Source: Candidatus Nanopelagicales bacterium
GTDB taxonomy: Bacteria > Actinomycetota > Actinomycetes > S36-B12 > UBA10799
DNA length: 13,022 bases
Direction of reading: 5' to 3'
Assembly (NCBI GenBank): GCA_025455985.1
Contig: JALOLM010000110.1
Coordinates: 1-13,022 of the forward strand
Part shown: piece after piece, positions 1-6,619 of the stretch
How positions within the stretch are numbered: position 1 is the first letter of the stretch
Layout: each line of letters opens with the position of its first letter
Notes under the pieces: generated by a model
What the model was told of the DNA's origin: nothing
The model's input: the letters and a program-made list of their open reading frames with translations, nothing else
Database searches by the model: none
Position numbers and translations under genes: made by a program

Positions 1-4
1 CTCG

Positions 5-478
5 TTGAAGGCTGTCTGGCTGCGCTTCGAGGACTTGGTGCATCAGATCGCCAAGTTCGGCGTGGTCGGCCTTGTCGCGTTGGTCGTGGATGTGGGGGTC
101 TTCAACCTGCTCCGCTACGCCGGCGGGGAGGGGCCGTTCTACGACAAGCCGCTGACCGCGAAGGTCATCTCGGTGATCGTGGCGACGACCGTGGCCTACA
201 TCGGTAACCGGATCTGGACCTTCTCCGACCGTGGCCGCACCAGTTACGCCCGGGAGTACTTCCTGTTCTTCCTGCTCAACGGCATCGCATTGTTGATCAC
301 CTTGAGCTGCCTGTGGTTCAGCCACTACGCGCTGGGGCTGACCAGCCCGTTGGCCGACAACATCTCGGCCAACGTCATCGGCCTTGGCCTGGGAACCCTG
401 TTCCGGTTCTGGTCCTACCGCAAGTGGGTCTTCCCGGAACTGCCCGAGAGCGTTGTGGCCGACGAGTCGATGGTCTGA
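5..478 (+). CDS. GtrA family membrane protein
   Basis: A small polytopic membrane protein of 157 residues matching the GtrA family, thought to take part in moving lipid-linked sugars across the membrane for cell-envelope glycosylation. Four hydrophobic segments are visible at about residues 17-37, 54-73, 85-110 and 119-136. Family-like stretches are AKFGVVGLVALVVD (residues 16-29), VAYIGNRIWTF (63-73) and the C-terminal FRFWSYRKWVF (133-143). The start used is a TTG at position 5. The frame stays open to the window edge, so the true start may lie upstream and the gene may be 5'-partial; no ribosome binding site can be seen. It ends only 3 bases from the convergent gene on the other strand, leaving no room for a dedicated terminator. 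The exact substrate cannot be told. Family assignment is confident, start is not. Confidence 0.85.
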   Translation: MKAVWLRFEDLVHQIAKFGVVGLVALVVDVGVFNLLRYAGGEGPFYDKPLTAKVISVIVATTVAYIGNRIWTFSDRGRTSYAREYFLFFLLNGIALLITLSCLWFSHYALGLTSPLADNISANVIGLGLGTLFRFWSYRKWVFPELPESVVADESMV

Positions 479-481
479 GCC

Positions 482-1036
482 CTACTGCGTTAACCAGTCC
501 GCGAAGCGTCGCCGCAGTTCATCGCGCTGACCCGGATCCGCAGCGATCACGTCGATGCCCCCGTCGTAGGGGTGGACCAGCCATTCGAAGGTGCTGGGCG
601 CCAGGATCACCTCGGCTGTGCGATCGTCGGCAACCCAGTCGAGCAGGAGTTCATCCATCGCCTCTTGCGCGGCAGAACTCACCTGAGTCGCGTAGACAGT
701 GGTAGCCCGTTCCGTGGGCACGCTCGTCCACGGCGCTGCCGGCATCAGCTCGGCCAGATCGGGGTGGCGCGCTGCCGGCGGCTTGGCCGCCCAACCACAA
801 GTGGTCACCACTTCCGGCTCGCCCAGGGCACCCAGGATCGTCCAATAGCGGTTCAGGACTTCGCGTCGCTGGGGCACCGTGCGGGCGATGCGCTCACCTT
901 CGGGCAGGGTGTGGAAGCGCACCCAGCGGTCGGGCAACTCATTGCGCAACGAACTTCCCAGTGGTGCCACGTGCGTCCCGACGGTTTGGTCCCAGGTTGT
1001 GGAGAGTTGGTCAACATCGGCCCATGGCTGCGGCAT
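482..1036 (-). CDS. DUF3885-like protein
   Basis: A soluble protein of 184 residues from the ATG at 1036, with no signal peptide or membrane segment. It resembles actinobacterial DUF3885 proteins by recall. The landmarks are RWVRFHTLPEGERI (residues 37-50), VVTTCGW (76-82) and the C-terminal HPYDGGIDVIA followed by RDELRRRFADWLTQ (155-184). The family's function is unknown. It is the last gene of the leftward block, about 140 bases after the carboxylase gene, so it may be co-transcribed or have its own promoter. The frame is open further to a GTG at 1126 (214 residues), preceded by GGTGAG on the minus strand. I prefer 1036 because the extra 30 residues are low-complexity Gly/Pro/Arg sequence and the homologous core starts after it. 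No strong Shine-Dalgarno precedes 1036, so the start is uncertain. Confidence 0.65.
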   Translation of the reverse strand: MPQPWADVDQLSTTWDQTVGTHVAPLGSSLRNELPDRWVRFHTLPEGERIARTVPQRREVLNRYWTILGALGEPEVVTTCGWAAKPPAARHPDLAELMPAAPWTSVPTERATTVYATQVSSAAQEAMDELLLDWVADDRTAEVILAPSTFEWLVHPYDGGIDVIAADPGQRDELRRRFADWLTQ

Positions 1037-1175
1037 TGATCTACGGTAAGGCCCGTTTCCCGATGAGGCGCGCGGAGGTCGGTGGTTACGGCCCGGTCCT
1101 CCAAACCCACCCGCGTTAGACAGCACAACATCTCACCGGGGCGCTGGTTGGCCCTGCCCCGGTTGAAGCCGAGAC

Positions 1176-2693
1176 CTAGACCGGGGTGACCCCGTGCCGG
1201 CGGCGCGAGAAGAACCGGTCCTTCGTGCGTGCCCGGGCGATGCGGGTGATCAACTCGGCCCGCAGATCCTCAGGTTCGACCACCGCGTCGACCACCAACT
1301 CCGAGGCCAGGCGCATCACGTCGATGTCCTGCTCGTACTCCTCGCGCATGGCCAGGATGAACTTGGTGCGATCGTTGTCGGTCTCCAACGCGGCGATCTT
1401 GTTCGCGTACACCGCGTTCACCGCCGCCTCGGCACCCATCACGGCGATCTTCGCGGTGGGCAGCGCGATCGTTGCATCAGGGTCGAAGCCCGGCCCGGCC
1501 ATCGCGTACAACCCGGCGCCGTAGGCCTTGCGCACGACGACACAGAACTTCGGCACGGTCGCCTCGCTGATCGCGGTGATCATCTTCGCGCCGTGCCGGA
1601 TGATCCCCTGCTTCTCGACCTGGGTGCCGACCATGAAGCCCGGGACATCGGACAGGAACACCAGCGGCACGTTGAAGGCGTCGCACAACTGCACGAACCG
1701 GGAAGCCTTGTCCGCGGAGTCCACGAACAACGCCCCGCCCTTGGACATCGAGTTGTTCGCGACGATCCCGACCACCTCGCCGTCGAGCCGCGCGAACCCG
1801 ACGATCAGTTCCGTGGCCCACAGTGCGTGGATCTCGAAGAACGAGTCCGCGTCCACCAGCCCACGCACGTAGCGGTACATGTCGAAGGACTGCCGCTCGG
1901 ATTCGGGGACCAACGCTCGCAGATCGACGTTGCCGGGATCGGCGGGGGCACTGGCCGGGGGCGCCTGCTCCCAGTTCTCGGGCAGATAACTCAGGTAGCG
2001 CCGAACGCCCAGCAGCGCGTCCGCCTCGCTCTTGACCAGCATGTGGCCCACGCCGCTGTCCACACAGTGCACGCGCGCGCCACCCATCTCCTCCAAGGTG
2101 GTCTTCTCACCGGTGACCATCTGCACCATGCGGTCGCTGGCCAGGTACATACTCGCGTTGCCCTCGACCATGATCACGATGTCGCAGAACGCGGGGATGT
2201 AAGCGCCACCGGCCGCCGAAGGGCCGAACAGTGCGCAGACCTGCGGTATCGCGCCACTGGCCTTGACCTGGGTGTGGAAGATCTTGCCCGCGCCACGCCG
2301 ACCCGGGAAGAGATCGACCTGATCGGTGATCCGGGCACCGGCCGAGTCGACCAGGTAGACCATCGGCACGCCTGTCTTCAGCGCCACCTCGATGATCCGG
2401 ATGATCTTCTCGACGGTACGCGCACCCCAGGAGCCAGCCTTGACGGTCGAGTCGTTGGCCATCAAGCAGACCTGGCGACCGTCGATGGTCGCGGTGCCCG
2501 TCACAACGCCATCGGCGGGAAGACCCTCGGCCTTCACGTTCGCGTAGAGACCGTCCTCAATGAAGGACCCGGAGTCGACCAACCGCTCGATCCGCTCCCG
2601 GGCGAACATCTTGCCCCGACGCGCGTTGGCCGTGTGGTACTTCGGGGCACCCCCGGCCTTGACCTGCTCAGACAAACTCGTCAAATCCTCCAC
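1176..2693 (-). CDS. Acyl-CoA carboxylase, carboxyltransferase (beta) subunit
   Basis: Carboxyltransferase subunit (505 residues, normal family length) of a biotin-dependent acyl-CoA carboxylase. It moves the carboxyl group from carboxybiotin on a carrier protein to an acyl-CoA in the cytoplasm. Two crotonase-fold halves are visible. The N half has DSAGARITDQVDLFPGRRG (residues 116-134) and the oxyanion-hole-like GPSAAGGAYIPA (157-168). The C half has SDVPGFMVGTQVEKQGI (348-364), KAYGAGLYAMAGPGFDP (389-405) and PTAKIAVMGAEAAVNAVYANKI (412-433). The family is often labelled propionyl-CoA carboxylase. However, the position matching the specificity Asp of actinobacterial PccB (KAYGGAYDVM) is Tyr396, so the substrate is uncertain. 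The biotin carboxylase/carrier subunit is not in the window. The start is a GTG at 2693; a GGAGG overlaps its first codons, so a TTG six codons later (MSEQVKAGG) is possible. The cyclase gene ends 30 bases upstream, and birA lies in the same block. Confidence 0.9.
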   Translation of the reverse strand: MEDLTSLSEQVKAGGAPKYHTANARRGKMFARERIERLVDSGSFIEDGLYANVKAEGLPADGVVTGTATIDGRQVCLMANDSTVKAGSWGARTVEKIIRIIEVALKTGVPMVYLVDSAGARITDQVDLFPGRRGAGKIFHTQVKASGAIPQVCALFGPSAAGGAYIPAFCDIVIMVEGNASMYLASDRMVQMVTGEKTTLEEMGGARVHCVDSGVGHMLVKSEADALLGVRRYLSYLPENWEQAPPASAPADPGNVDLRALVPESERQSFDMYRYVRGLVDADSFFEIHALWATELIVGFARLDGEVVGIVANNSMSKGGALFVDSADKASRFVQLCDAFNVPLVFLSDVPGFMVGTQVEKQGIIRHGAKMITAISEATVPKFCVVVRKAYGAGLYAMAGPGFDPDATIALPTAKIAVMGAEAAVNAVYANKIAALETDNDRTKFILAMREEYEQDIDVMRLASELVVDAVVEPEDLRAELITRIARARTKDRFFSRRRHGVTPV

Positions 2694-2723
2694 ACCCGTA
2701 GCGTAGGGGCAGGCACGCAGCGG

Positions 2724-3749
2724 TCACTGCCCACGGCTCAATGTGAACGACCGCATCACGCCCAGCCCACGCACCGTCCGGCCCCGCTGGCCCCTCAGCC
2801 CGAAGCGCGGATCCCCTTCCAGCGCCGCCTTGGTCTCCGGGTCGACCAGCGTGGCCCCCGGTTTCGCCATCGCGGTCAGCCGGCTCGCCAGGTTCACGGT
2901 CGTGCCGAACACATCGCCCATCCGCGACACGACTTGTCCAGTGGCGATGCCGATGCGCATCTCCGGAACGCTGTCGTCCTCGGCATGGGTCTCGTGCAGG
3001 CGCAGGGCGATCAGGGCGGCGTCCTCTGCCGCACTCGTGACGAACAGGACTTCGTCGCCGACGGTCTTGACCAGGCGACCGCCCCCACCCGCCACGACAT
3101 CGGAGCTGACGGCTTCAAAGCGCTGCACGAGGCGGGCCAGTTCGTCCTCCGGCAACCGGCGGGACAACCTCGTATACCCGACCATGTCGGCGAAGCCGAC
3201 GCTCAGCACACCCGATTCCGAGCCGTCAGGCGATGCCCCACCCACAGCGGCCGCGCGTGTCACCGCTGTGGCCACCGCCCGTCGCCAGACGTAGACGAGC
3301 AGCGCTTCGAGGTCCGGCATCAGTTTCTCAAGCTCGTCGCCGAAGGACTCCAGCGTTCTGGCCGCCAGCCCGTCCGCGGTGTCGATCACTCCCTGGCGTT
3401 CCAGCAGCCCGGCGATGCTGTTGATCTGCCAGTCGGCCAGACGTGCCGTTGTCTGGCCGAGGCCGCGGACCAGGTCGTTGGCCGTGTCAGGATCGAGATT
3501 CCCCACGCTGATGAGGTGCAGCATTCTGTGCAGTGCGCCGACATCCTCCTCGGTGAAGGCCACAGCATCCCCCACGTCGGCGTACCCCATCGAGCGCCAG
3601 AGCACCCGCGCGGCCTCAAGCGGAACACCCGCGTCCGCCGCCACCTCGTCGCGGGTGTACTTGAACGGCCCACCGAGCAGACTCTCCTGAAGCCCTGTGA
3701 TGACCCGCTGGTGGGTCGGGGCACTACCGTCCGGCGTGGGATCGGTCAC
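2724..3749 (-). CDS. Class III adenylate/guanylate cyclase with N-terminal regulatory region
   Basis: A 341-residue nucleotidyl cyclase, probably making cAMP. The C-terminal catalytic domain spans about residues 180-310 and has the residues expected for activity. These are a metal Asp at D188 in FADMVGYT, the adenine-selecting Lys K228 and second metal Asp D232 in LVKTVGDEV, an Asp at D279 in MGDVFGTTVN (the usual purine-specifying position), and the transition-state pair N286 and R290 in VNLASRL. This Lys/Asp pair predicts ATP as substrate. Residues 1-175 form a helical, soluble N-terminal region with no membrane segment; the layout recalls mycobacterial Rv2212-type cyclases (recall, not checked). 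The start is a GTG at 3749 that overlaps the stop of the PH-domain gene (GTGA), implying translational coupling. The acyl-CoA carboxylase gene follows after 30 bases. Activity and family are confident; the input signal is unknown. Confidence 0.9.
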   Translation of the reverse strand: MTDPTPDGSAPTHQRVITGLQESLLGGPFKYTRDEVAADAGVPLEAARVLWRSMGYADVGDAVAFTEEDVGALHRMLHLISVGNLDPDTANDLVRGLGQTTARLADWQINSIAGLLERQGVIDTADGLAARTLESFGDELEKLMPDLEALLVYVWRRAVATAVTRAAAVGGASPDGSESGVLSVGFADMVGYTRLSRRLPEDELARLVQRFEAVSSDVVAGGGGRLVKTVGDEVLFVTSAAEDAALIALRLHETHAEDDSVPEMRIGIATGQVVSRMGDVFGTTVNLASRLTAMAKPGATLVDPETKAALEGDPRFGLRGQRGRTVRGLGVMRSFTLSRGQ

Positions 3750-4300
3750 GATTCATTCGTGGGTGGGCTGGGGTCCACGCCCAGGTTGCGCGCCCGGCGG
3801 AAGGCGTCGTCCTCATCGTGAAGCCGGTAGACCTCACGCTGCACCCTCTCCACATCCGGGATGTTCTCGATGACCAGCTGGCCGTTCTCCGCAGCGCTCT
3901 CGACCATCAGCGTTCCGCAGTTGAGCATCCGCTCCCAGACCGTGTGGTTGAAGGACACATCGTTGACCTTGGACAACGGCATGTCCCGGCCCTTCCGGGC
4001 GATGACCCCCGTGCGGATGATGATCCGCCGATTGGTGAACACATATTGGGTCGTCCACCAGTACACCAGCGGCCGGACCACCAGGATCACCAAAGCGATC
4101 AGCCCGACCACGACCAGCCCCCAGGTCAAGATCGTGCCGGTCGTGCCGTCGAACCAGGAATTGACTTTGCCCATCAAGAAAGCGAAGGCCGCGATTATCA
4201 GCAACAACCAGACGATCGGCCAGATGACGGTCTTCCAGGCCGGACGCAACTCGAACTGCACCTGCTCGTCGTTGCCTAGGAGCTTCTGGGGATATGCCAT
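3746..4300 (-). CDS. PH domain-containing membrane protein (bPH2 type)
   Basis: A 184-residue membrane-anchored protein. Two transmembrane segments lie at about residues 24-44 and 56-78, followed by a cytoplasmic bacterial PH (YdbS/bPH2-like) domain at about 80-160. The domain contains TTQYVFTNRRIIIRTGVI (83-100) and MPLSKVNDVSFNHTVWERM (107-125), typical of the family. Bacterial PH2 proteins have no settled biochemical function. The start chosen is the ATG at 4300 (MAYPQKLLGND), with GGGG just upstream; a TTG at 4321 would add seven residues and fits the family less well. It sits 31 bases after birA and its stop overlaps the cyclase start (GTGA). This suggests it is made together with the cyclase and could position or regulate it at the membrane, which is inference from order alone. 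Confidence 0.85.
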   Translation of the reverse strand: MAYPQKLLGNDEQVQFELRPAWKTVIWPIVWLLLIIAAFAFLMGKVNSWFDGTTGTILTWGLVVVGLIALVILVVRPLVYWWTTQYVFTNRRIIIRTGVIARKGRDMPLSKVNDVSFNHTVWERMLNCGTLMVESAAENGQLVIENIPDVERVQREVYRLHDEDDAFRRARNLGVDPSPPTNES

Positions 4301-4331
4301 ACCCCGATCGTGCCACGACAAATGGCAAAGA

Positions 4332-5084
4332 TCACGCTCGTAACGTCACATCTGCGGCCGAAACCGTCCGGATACCAGCGTCATCACCCACCAGGAGACG
4401 ACCCTGCGCATCGACGCCAGTCGCTAAACCGTCAAACGCCCCGTCCACCCCCGACACCGAGACCTCCCGGCCCAGGGTGAGGCACTGATCGCAGTACGCG
4501 GGCAGCAGTCCACATCGCTGGGCGTCCCCGGCGGCACCGATGAACCGGGTCCACCACGTGTGCAGCGATGACAGGATGCCCGCCAAGATCTCGTCCTGAT
4601 CGGGATTCCCGCCCAGTTCGGCGACGCTGACCGCATCGGGATCCGGGCGCTGCCCCGCGAAGCGCAGGTTCAGCCCGATACCCACGATGGCCGAGGAATC
4701 GTCGCGGACCGACAGGATCCCCGCGAGTTTGCCCCCGGCGCCGATGACGTCATTGGGCCACTTGAGCCCCACGTCCGTGACGCCGGCCGTCCGCACTGCG
4801 TCTGCCACGGCCACTCCTGCTAGCAGCGGGATCCAGCCCCACGTGGACACCGTTGAGGGAACATCCAGGCGCACCGAGAAGGTCAGTCCGTCCCCTGGCC
4901 GGCTGAGCCAGTGCCGATCCATCCGGCCACGGCCCGCGGTCTGCTCCAGTGCGACCCGGACCAGGCCGTCACCGGCGACCCCGAGCAGGTCCTGGTTCGT
5001 CGAGGCAGTTGTGGTGACCACCTGCGGTGCGGGCCAGCCGAGCCGGGTGCAGACCTCGGTGGTGGCGGGGAAGTTATCGGGCAT
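4332..5084 (-). CDS. birA: Biotin--[acetyl-CoA-carboxylase] ligase (monofunctional)
   Basis: Biotin protein ligase of 250 residues. It activates biotin with ATP to biotinyl-AMP and transfers it to a lysine of biotin carrier domains in the cytoplasm. Visible motifs are TTTASTNQDLL (residues 24-34), the adenylate-binding loop TAGRGRMDRHW (49-59), the active-site KWPNDV (108-113), GGKLAGIL (117-124) and VGIGLNL (134-140), with a C-terminal SH3-like cap at about 202-250. There is no N-terminal helix-turn-helix, so it is a class I ligase and not a DNA-binding repressor like E. coli BirA. The start is the ATG at 5084; the frame is open further upstream to 5465, but that part overlaps the narK coding region and lacks family similarity. 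It is the first gene of the leftward block, which also holds an acyl-CoA carboxylase subunit, so substrate and modifying enzyme are linked. Confidence 0.92.
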   Translation of the reverse strand: MPDNFPATTEVCTRLGWPAPQVVTTTASTNQDLLGVAGDGLVRVALEQTAGRGRMDRHWLSRPGDGLTFSVRLDVPSTVSTWGWIPLLAGVAVADAVRTAGVTDVGLKWPNDVIGAGGKLAGILSVRDDSSAIVGIGLNLRFAGQRPDPDAVSVAELGGNPDQDEILAGILSSLHTWWTRFIGAAGDAQRCGLLPAYCDQCLTLGREVSVSGVDGAFDGLATGVDAQGRLLVGDDAGIRTVSAADVTLRA

Positions 5085-5159
5085 ACCCGGAAGGTACCTG
5101 GCAGCGCCCGCCGGTTGCCCGCAGAAGACCGGCCGTCTCTCAATGGTGTCCCGACAGCC

Positions 5160-5186
5160 GTGAGATCGACGTTCCAGAGCCGTAAC
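5160..5186 (-). promoter_or_regulatory. Candidate GlnR-binding site
   Basis: Read on the minus strand, this stretch is GTTAC-n6-GGAAC-n6-CTCAC. The actinobacterial GlnR consensus is roughly GTnAC-n6-GaAAC repeated with 11-base periodicity. The first half-site is a full match, the second matches 4 of 5 bases and the third 4 of 5. It lies 71-97 bases upstream of the narK start. GlnR is the known activator of nitrate/nitrite assimilation genes under nitrogen limitation in several actinobacteria, so the location makes sense. The motif is degenerate and could occur by chance; no glnR gene is in the window. Confidence 0.4.
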
Positions 5187-5246
5187 CGCGCCGACCGGGA
5201 GGGGCAACATCACCGGCCTAGCGTCACGTGCGACAGCACCTGAACC

Positions 5247-5252
5247 AGGAGG
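5247..5252 (+). promoter_or_regulatory. Ribosome binding site of narK
   Basis: AGGAGG, a perfect Shine-Dalgarno core, ends four bases before the ATG at 5257. It supports this start for narK and implies strong translation of the first gene of the operon. Confidence 0.75.
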
Positions 5253-5256
5253 CACG

Positions 5257-6615
5257 ATGAACCCACCAACATCAGTGGTCGCACCCAGAACCAGCACGGC
5301 AGAGGTCACGGAACCGGAATTGCTGCCCGGGCGATGGATCGACAACTGGGACCCGGAGAACAACCAGCAGTGGTCCGGCTCGGGCCGCGGAATCGCCCGT
5401 CGCAACCTCACCGTTTCGGTCTTCGCCGAGTTCCTCGGATTCTGTGTGTGGGCGCTGTGGAGCATCGTTGTGCCGCAACTACCTGCCGCCGGATTTGCGC
5501 TGACCGTGGATCAGATGTTCTGGCTGGTCGCGGCCCCGGCTCTGATCGGGGCGACGTTGCGGATCCCATACACCCTGGCCGTGCCGGTCTTCGGCGGGCG
5601 CAACTGGACCGTCGTGTCCGCACTACTGCTCCTGATCCCGATCGCGGGCATGTACTGGGTCGTGCAGCGGCCCGACACGTCGTTCACAACGCTGCTGCTG
5701 ATCGCGGCCCTCGCCGGATTCGGCGGCGGCAACTTCGCATCCTCCATGGCCAATATCTCGTTCTTCTTCCCAGCCCGGGAGAAGGGCTGGGCACTGGGCC
5801 TCAACGCCGCGGGCGGCAACATAGGCACGGCGGTGATCCAGTTCGTGGTGCCGATCGTGGTCATCACCGGCACCGGCTTGCACCTCGAGCGCGCCGCCCT
5901 CATCTTCCTGCCGGTGATAGTCCTGGCGGCCGCGGCCTCCTGGTTGTTCATGGACAACCTGGTGGGCGCGAGCAACGACCCCGGGCGCTTCGCGGCGGCA
6001 GCACGCGACCGGCACACCTGGCTGATCTCCCTGATCTACATCGGGACTTTCGGCTCGTTCATCGGCTTCGCCGTCGCGTTCCCGACTCTGCTGAAGTCCC
6101 AGTTCCCCGAGGTTGGCCTTTCCATCGCCTTCACCGGCGCACTCGTCGGTTCCCTGGCCCGGCCCCTCGGCGGGATGCTGGCCGACCGGATCGGCGGCGC
6201 CCGGGTCACGATCCTGGCCTTCGCCGTCATGATGATCGGCGCAGTGGCCGCCGTCTTCGCATTGGCCGCAAGCAGTTTCCCGCTGTTCATCGGCTCGTTC
6301 TTGGTGCTGTTCTGCGCCACCGGCGCCGGCAACGGCTCGGTCTACCGCATGATTCCTGCCGTGTTCCGACTGAAGTCCGGCCCAGACGGCCGGGTGGCAG
6401 CCGACAAGACGGCGGCCGGCTGCATCGGGATCGCGGGAGCAGTAGGCGCCCTCGGCGGGTTCCTGGTGCCGCGCGGCTTCGCGTGGTCGACGTCGGCAAC
6501 CGGCGGCATCGAGGCGGCACTGTGGACCACCACGGCGTTCTACGCGCTCCTGATCGTGGTCACGTACGTGGCCTACCAGCGCGGCGGCAGTCGCTTCGGC
6601 TCCGGCCAGGTGTAG
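5257..6615 (+). CDS. narK: Nitrate/nitrite transporter, NarK/NasA-type MFS
   Basis: A 452-residue major facilitator with about 12 membrane segments, of the nitrate/nitrite porter family. A soluble N terminus with the family-typical WDPEN (residues 31-35) precedes the first helix at about 54. Nitrate-signature glycine motifs are visible: GFGGGNFASSMANISFFFP (154-172) with KGWALGLNAAGGNIG (176-190) in the N half, and GAGNGSVYRMIP (356-367) in the C half. Arg102 in LRIPY and Arg302 in SLARPLGGMLADRIGG probably correspond to the two substrate-binding arginines known in E. coli NarK (by motif position, not by alignment). It would import nitrate and/or nitrite. It is the first gene of the rightward operon, with a perfect Shine-Dalgarno, and the nitrate reductase gene starts 4 bases after its stop. 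The family is clear; uptake versus nitrate/nitrite exchange cannot be decided. Confidence 0.92.
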   Translation: MNPPTSVVAPRTSTAEVTEPELLPGRWIDNWDPENNQQWSGSGRGIARRNLTVSVFAEFLGFCVWALWSIVVPQLPAAGFALTVDQMFWLVAAPALIGATLRIPYTLAVPVFGGRNWTVVSALLLLIPIAGMYWVVQRPDTSFTTLLLIAALAGFGGGNFASSMANISFFFPAREKGWALGLNAAGGNIGTAVIQFVVPIVVITGTGLHLERAALIFLPVIVLAAAASWLFMDNLVGASNDPGRFAAAARDRHTWLISLIYIGTFGSFIGFAVAFPTLLKSQFPEVGLSIAFTGALVGSLARPLGGMLADRIGGARVTILAFAVMMIGAVAAVFALAASSFPLFIGSFLVLFCATGAGNGSVYRMIPAVFRLKSGPDGRVAADKTAAGCIGIAGAVGALGGFLVPRGFAWSTSATGGIEAALWTTTAFYALLIVVTYVAYQRGGSRFGSGQV

Positions 6616-6619
6616 CCGC

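Larger units (their letters stand above)
5085..5256. promoter_or_regulatory. Divergent intergenic region birA / narK
   Basis: This 172-base gap holds the starts of two divergent transcription units: biotin/carboxylase leftward and nitrate/nitrite assimilation rightward. No convincing -35/-10 pair could be picked by eye on either strand, which is common in high-GC actinobacteria. A candidate GlnR box and the narK ribosome binding site lie here and are listed separately. Confidence 0.6.

Noticed and set aside
1194..3821. Very long open frame on the plus strand, opposite the carboxylase and cyclase genes
   Set aside because: It lies antisense to two clearly recognisable genes, is rich in Arg, His, Asp and Gln, and has no family resemblance. 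Long antisense frames are expected in high-GC DNA.
4311..4327. Small inverted repeat TGCCA-n7-TGGCA between birA and the PH-domain gene
   Set aside because: The stem is only five base pairs with no following T-run, so it is neither a convincing terminator nor an operator; it is compatible with chance.
5085..5465. Longer start for birA
   Set aside because: The extra 127 codons run through the promoter region into the narK coding sequence and have no ligase or helix-turn-helix resemblance.
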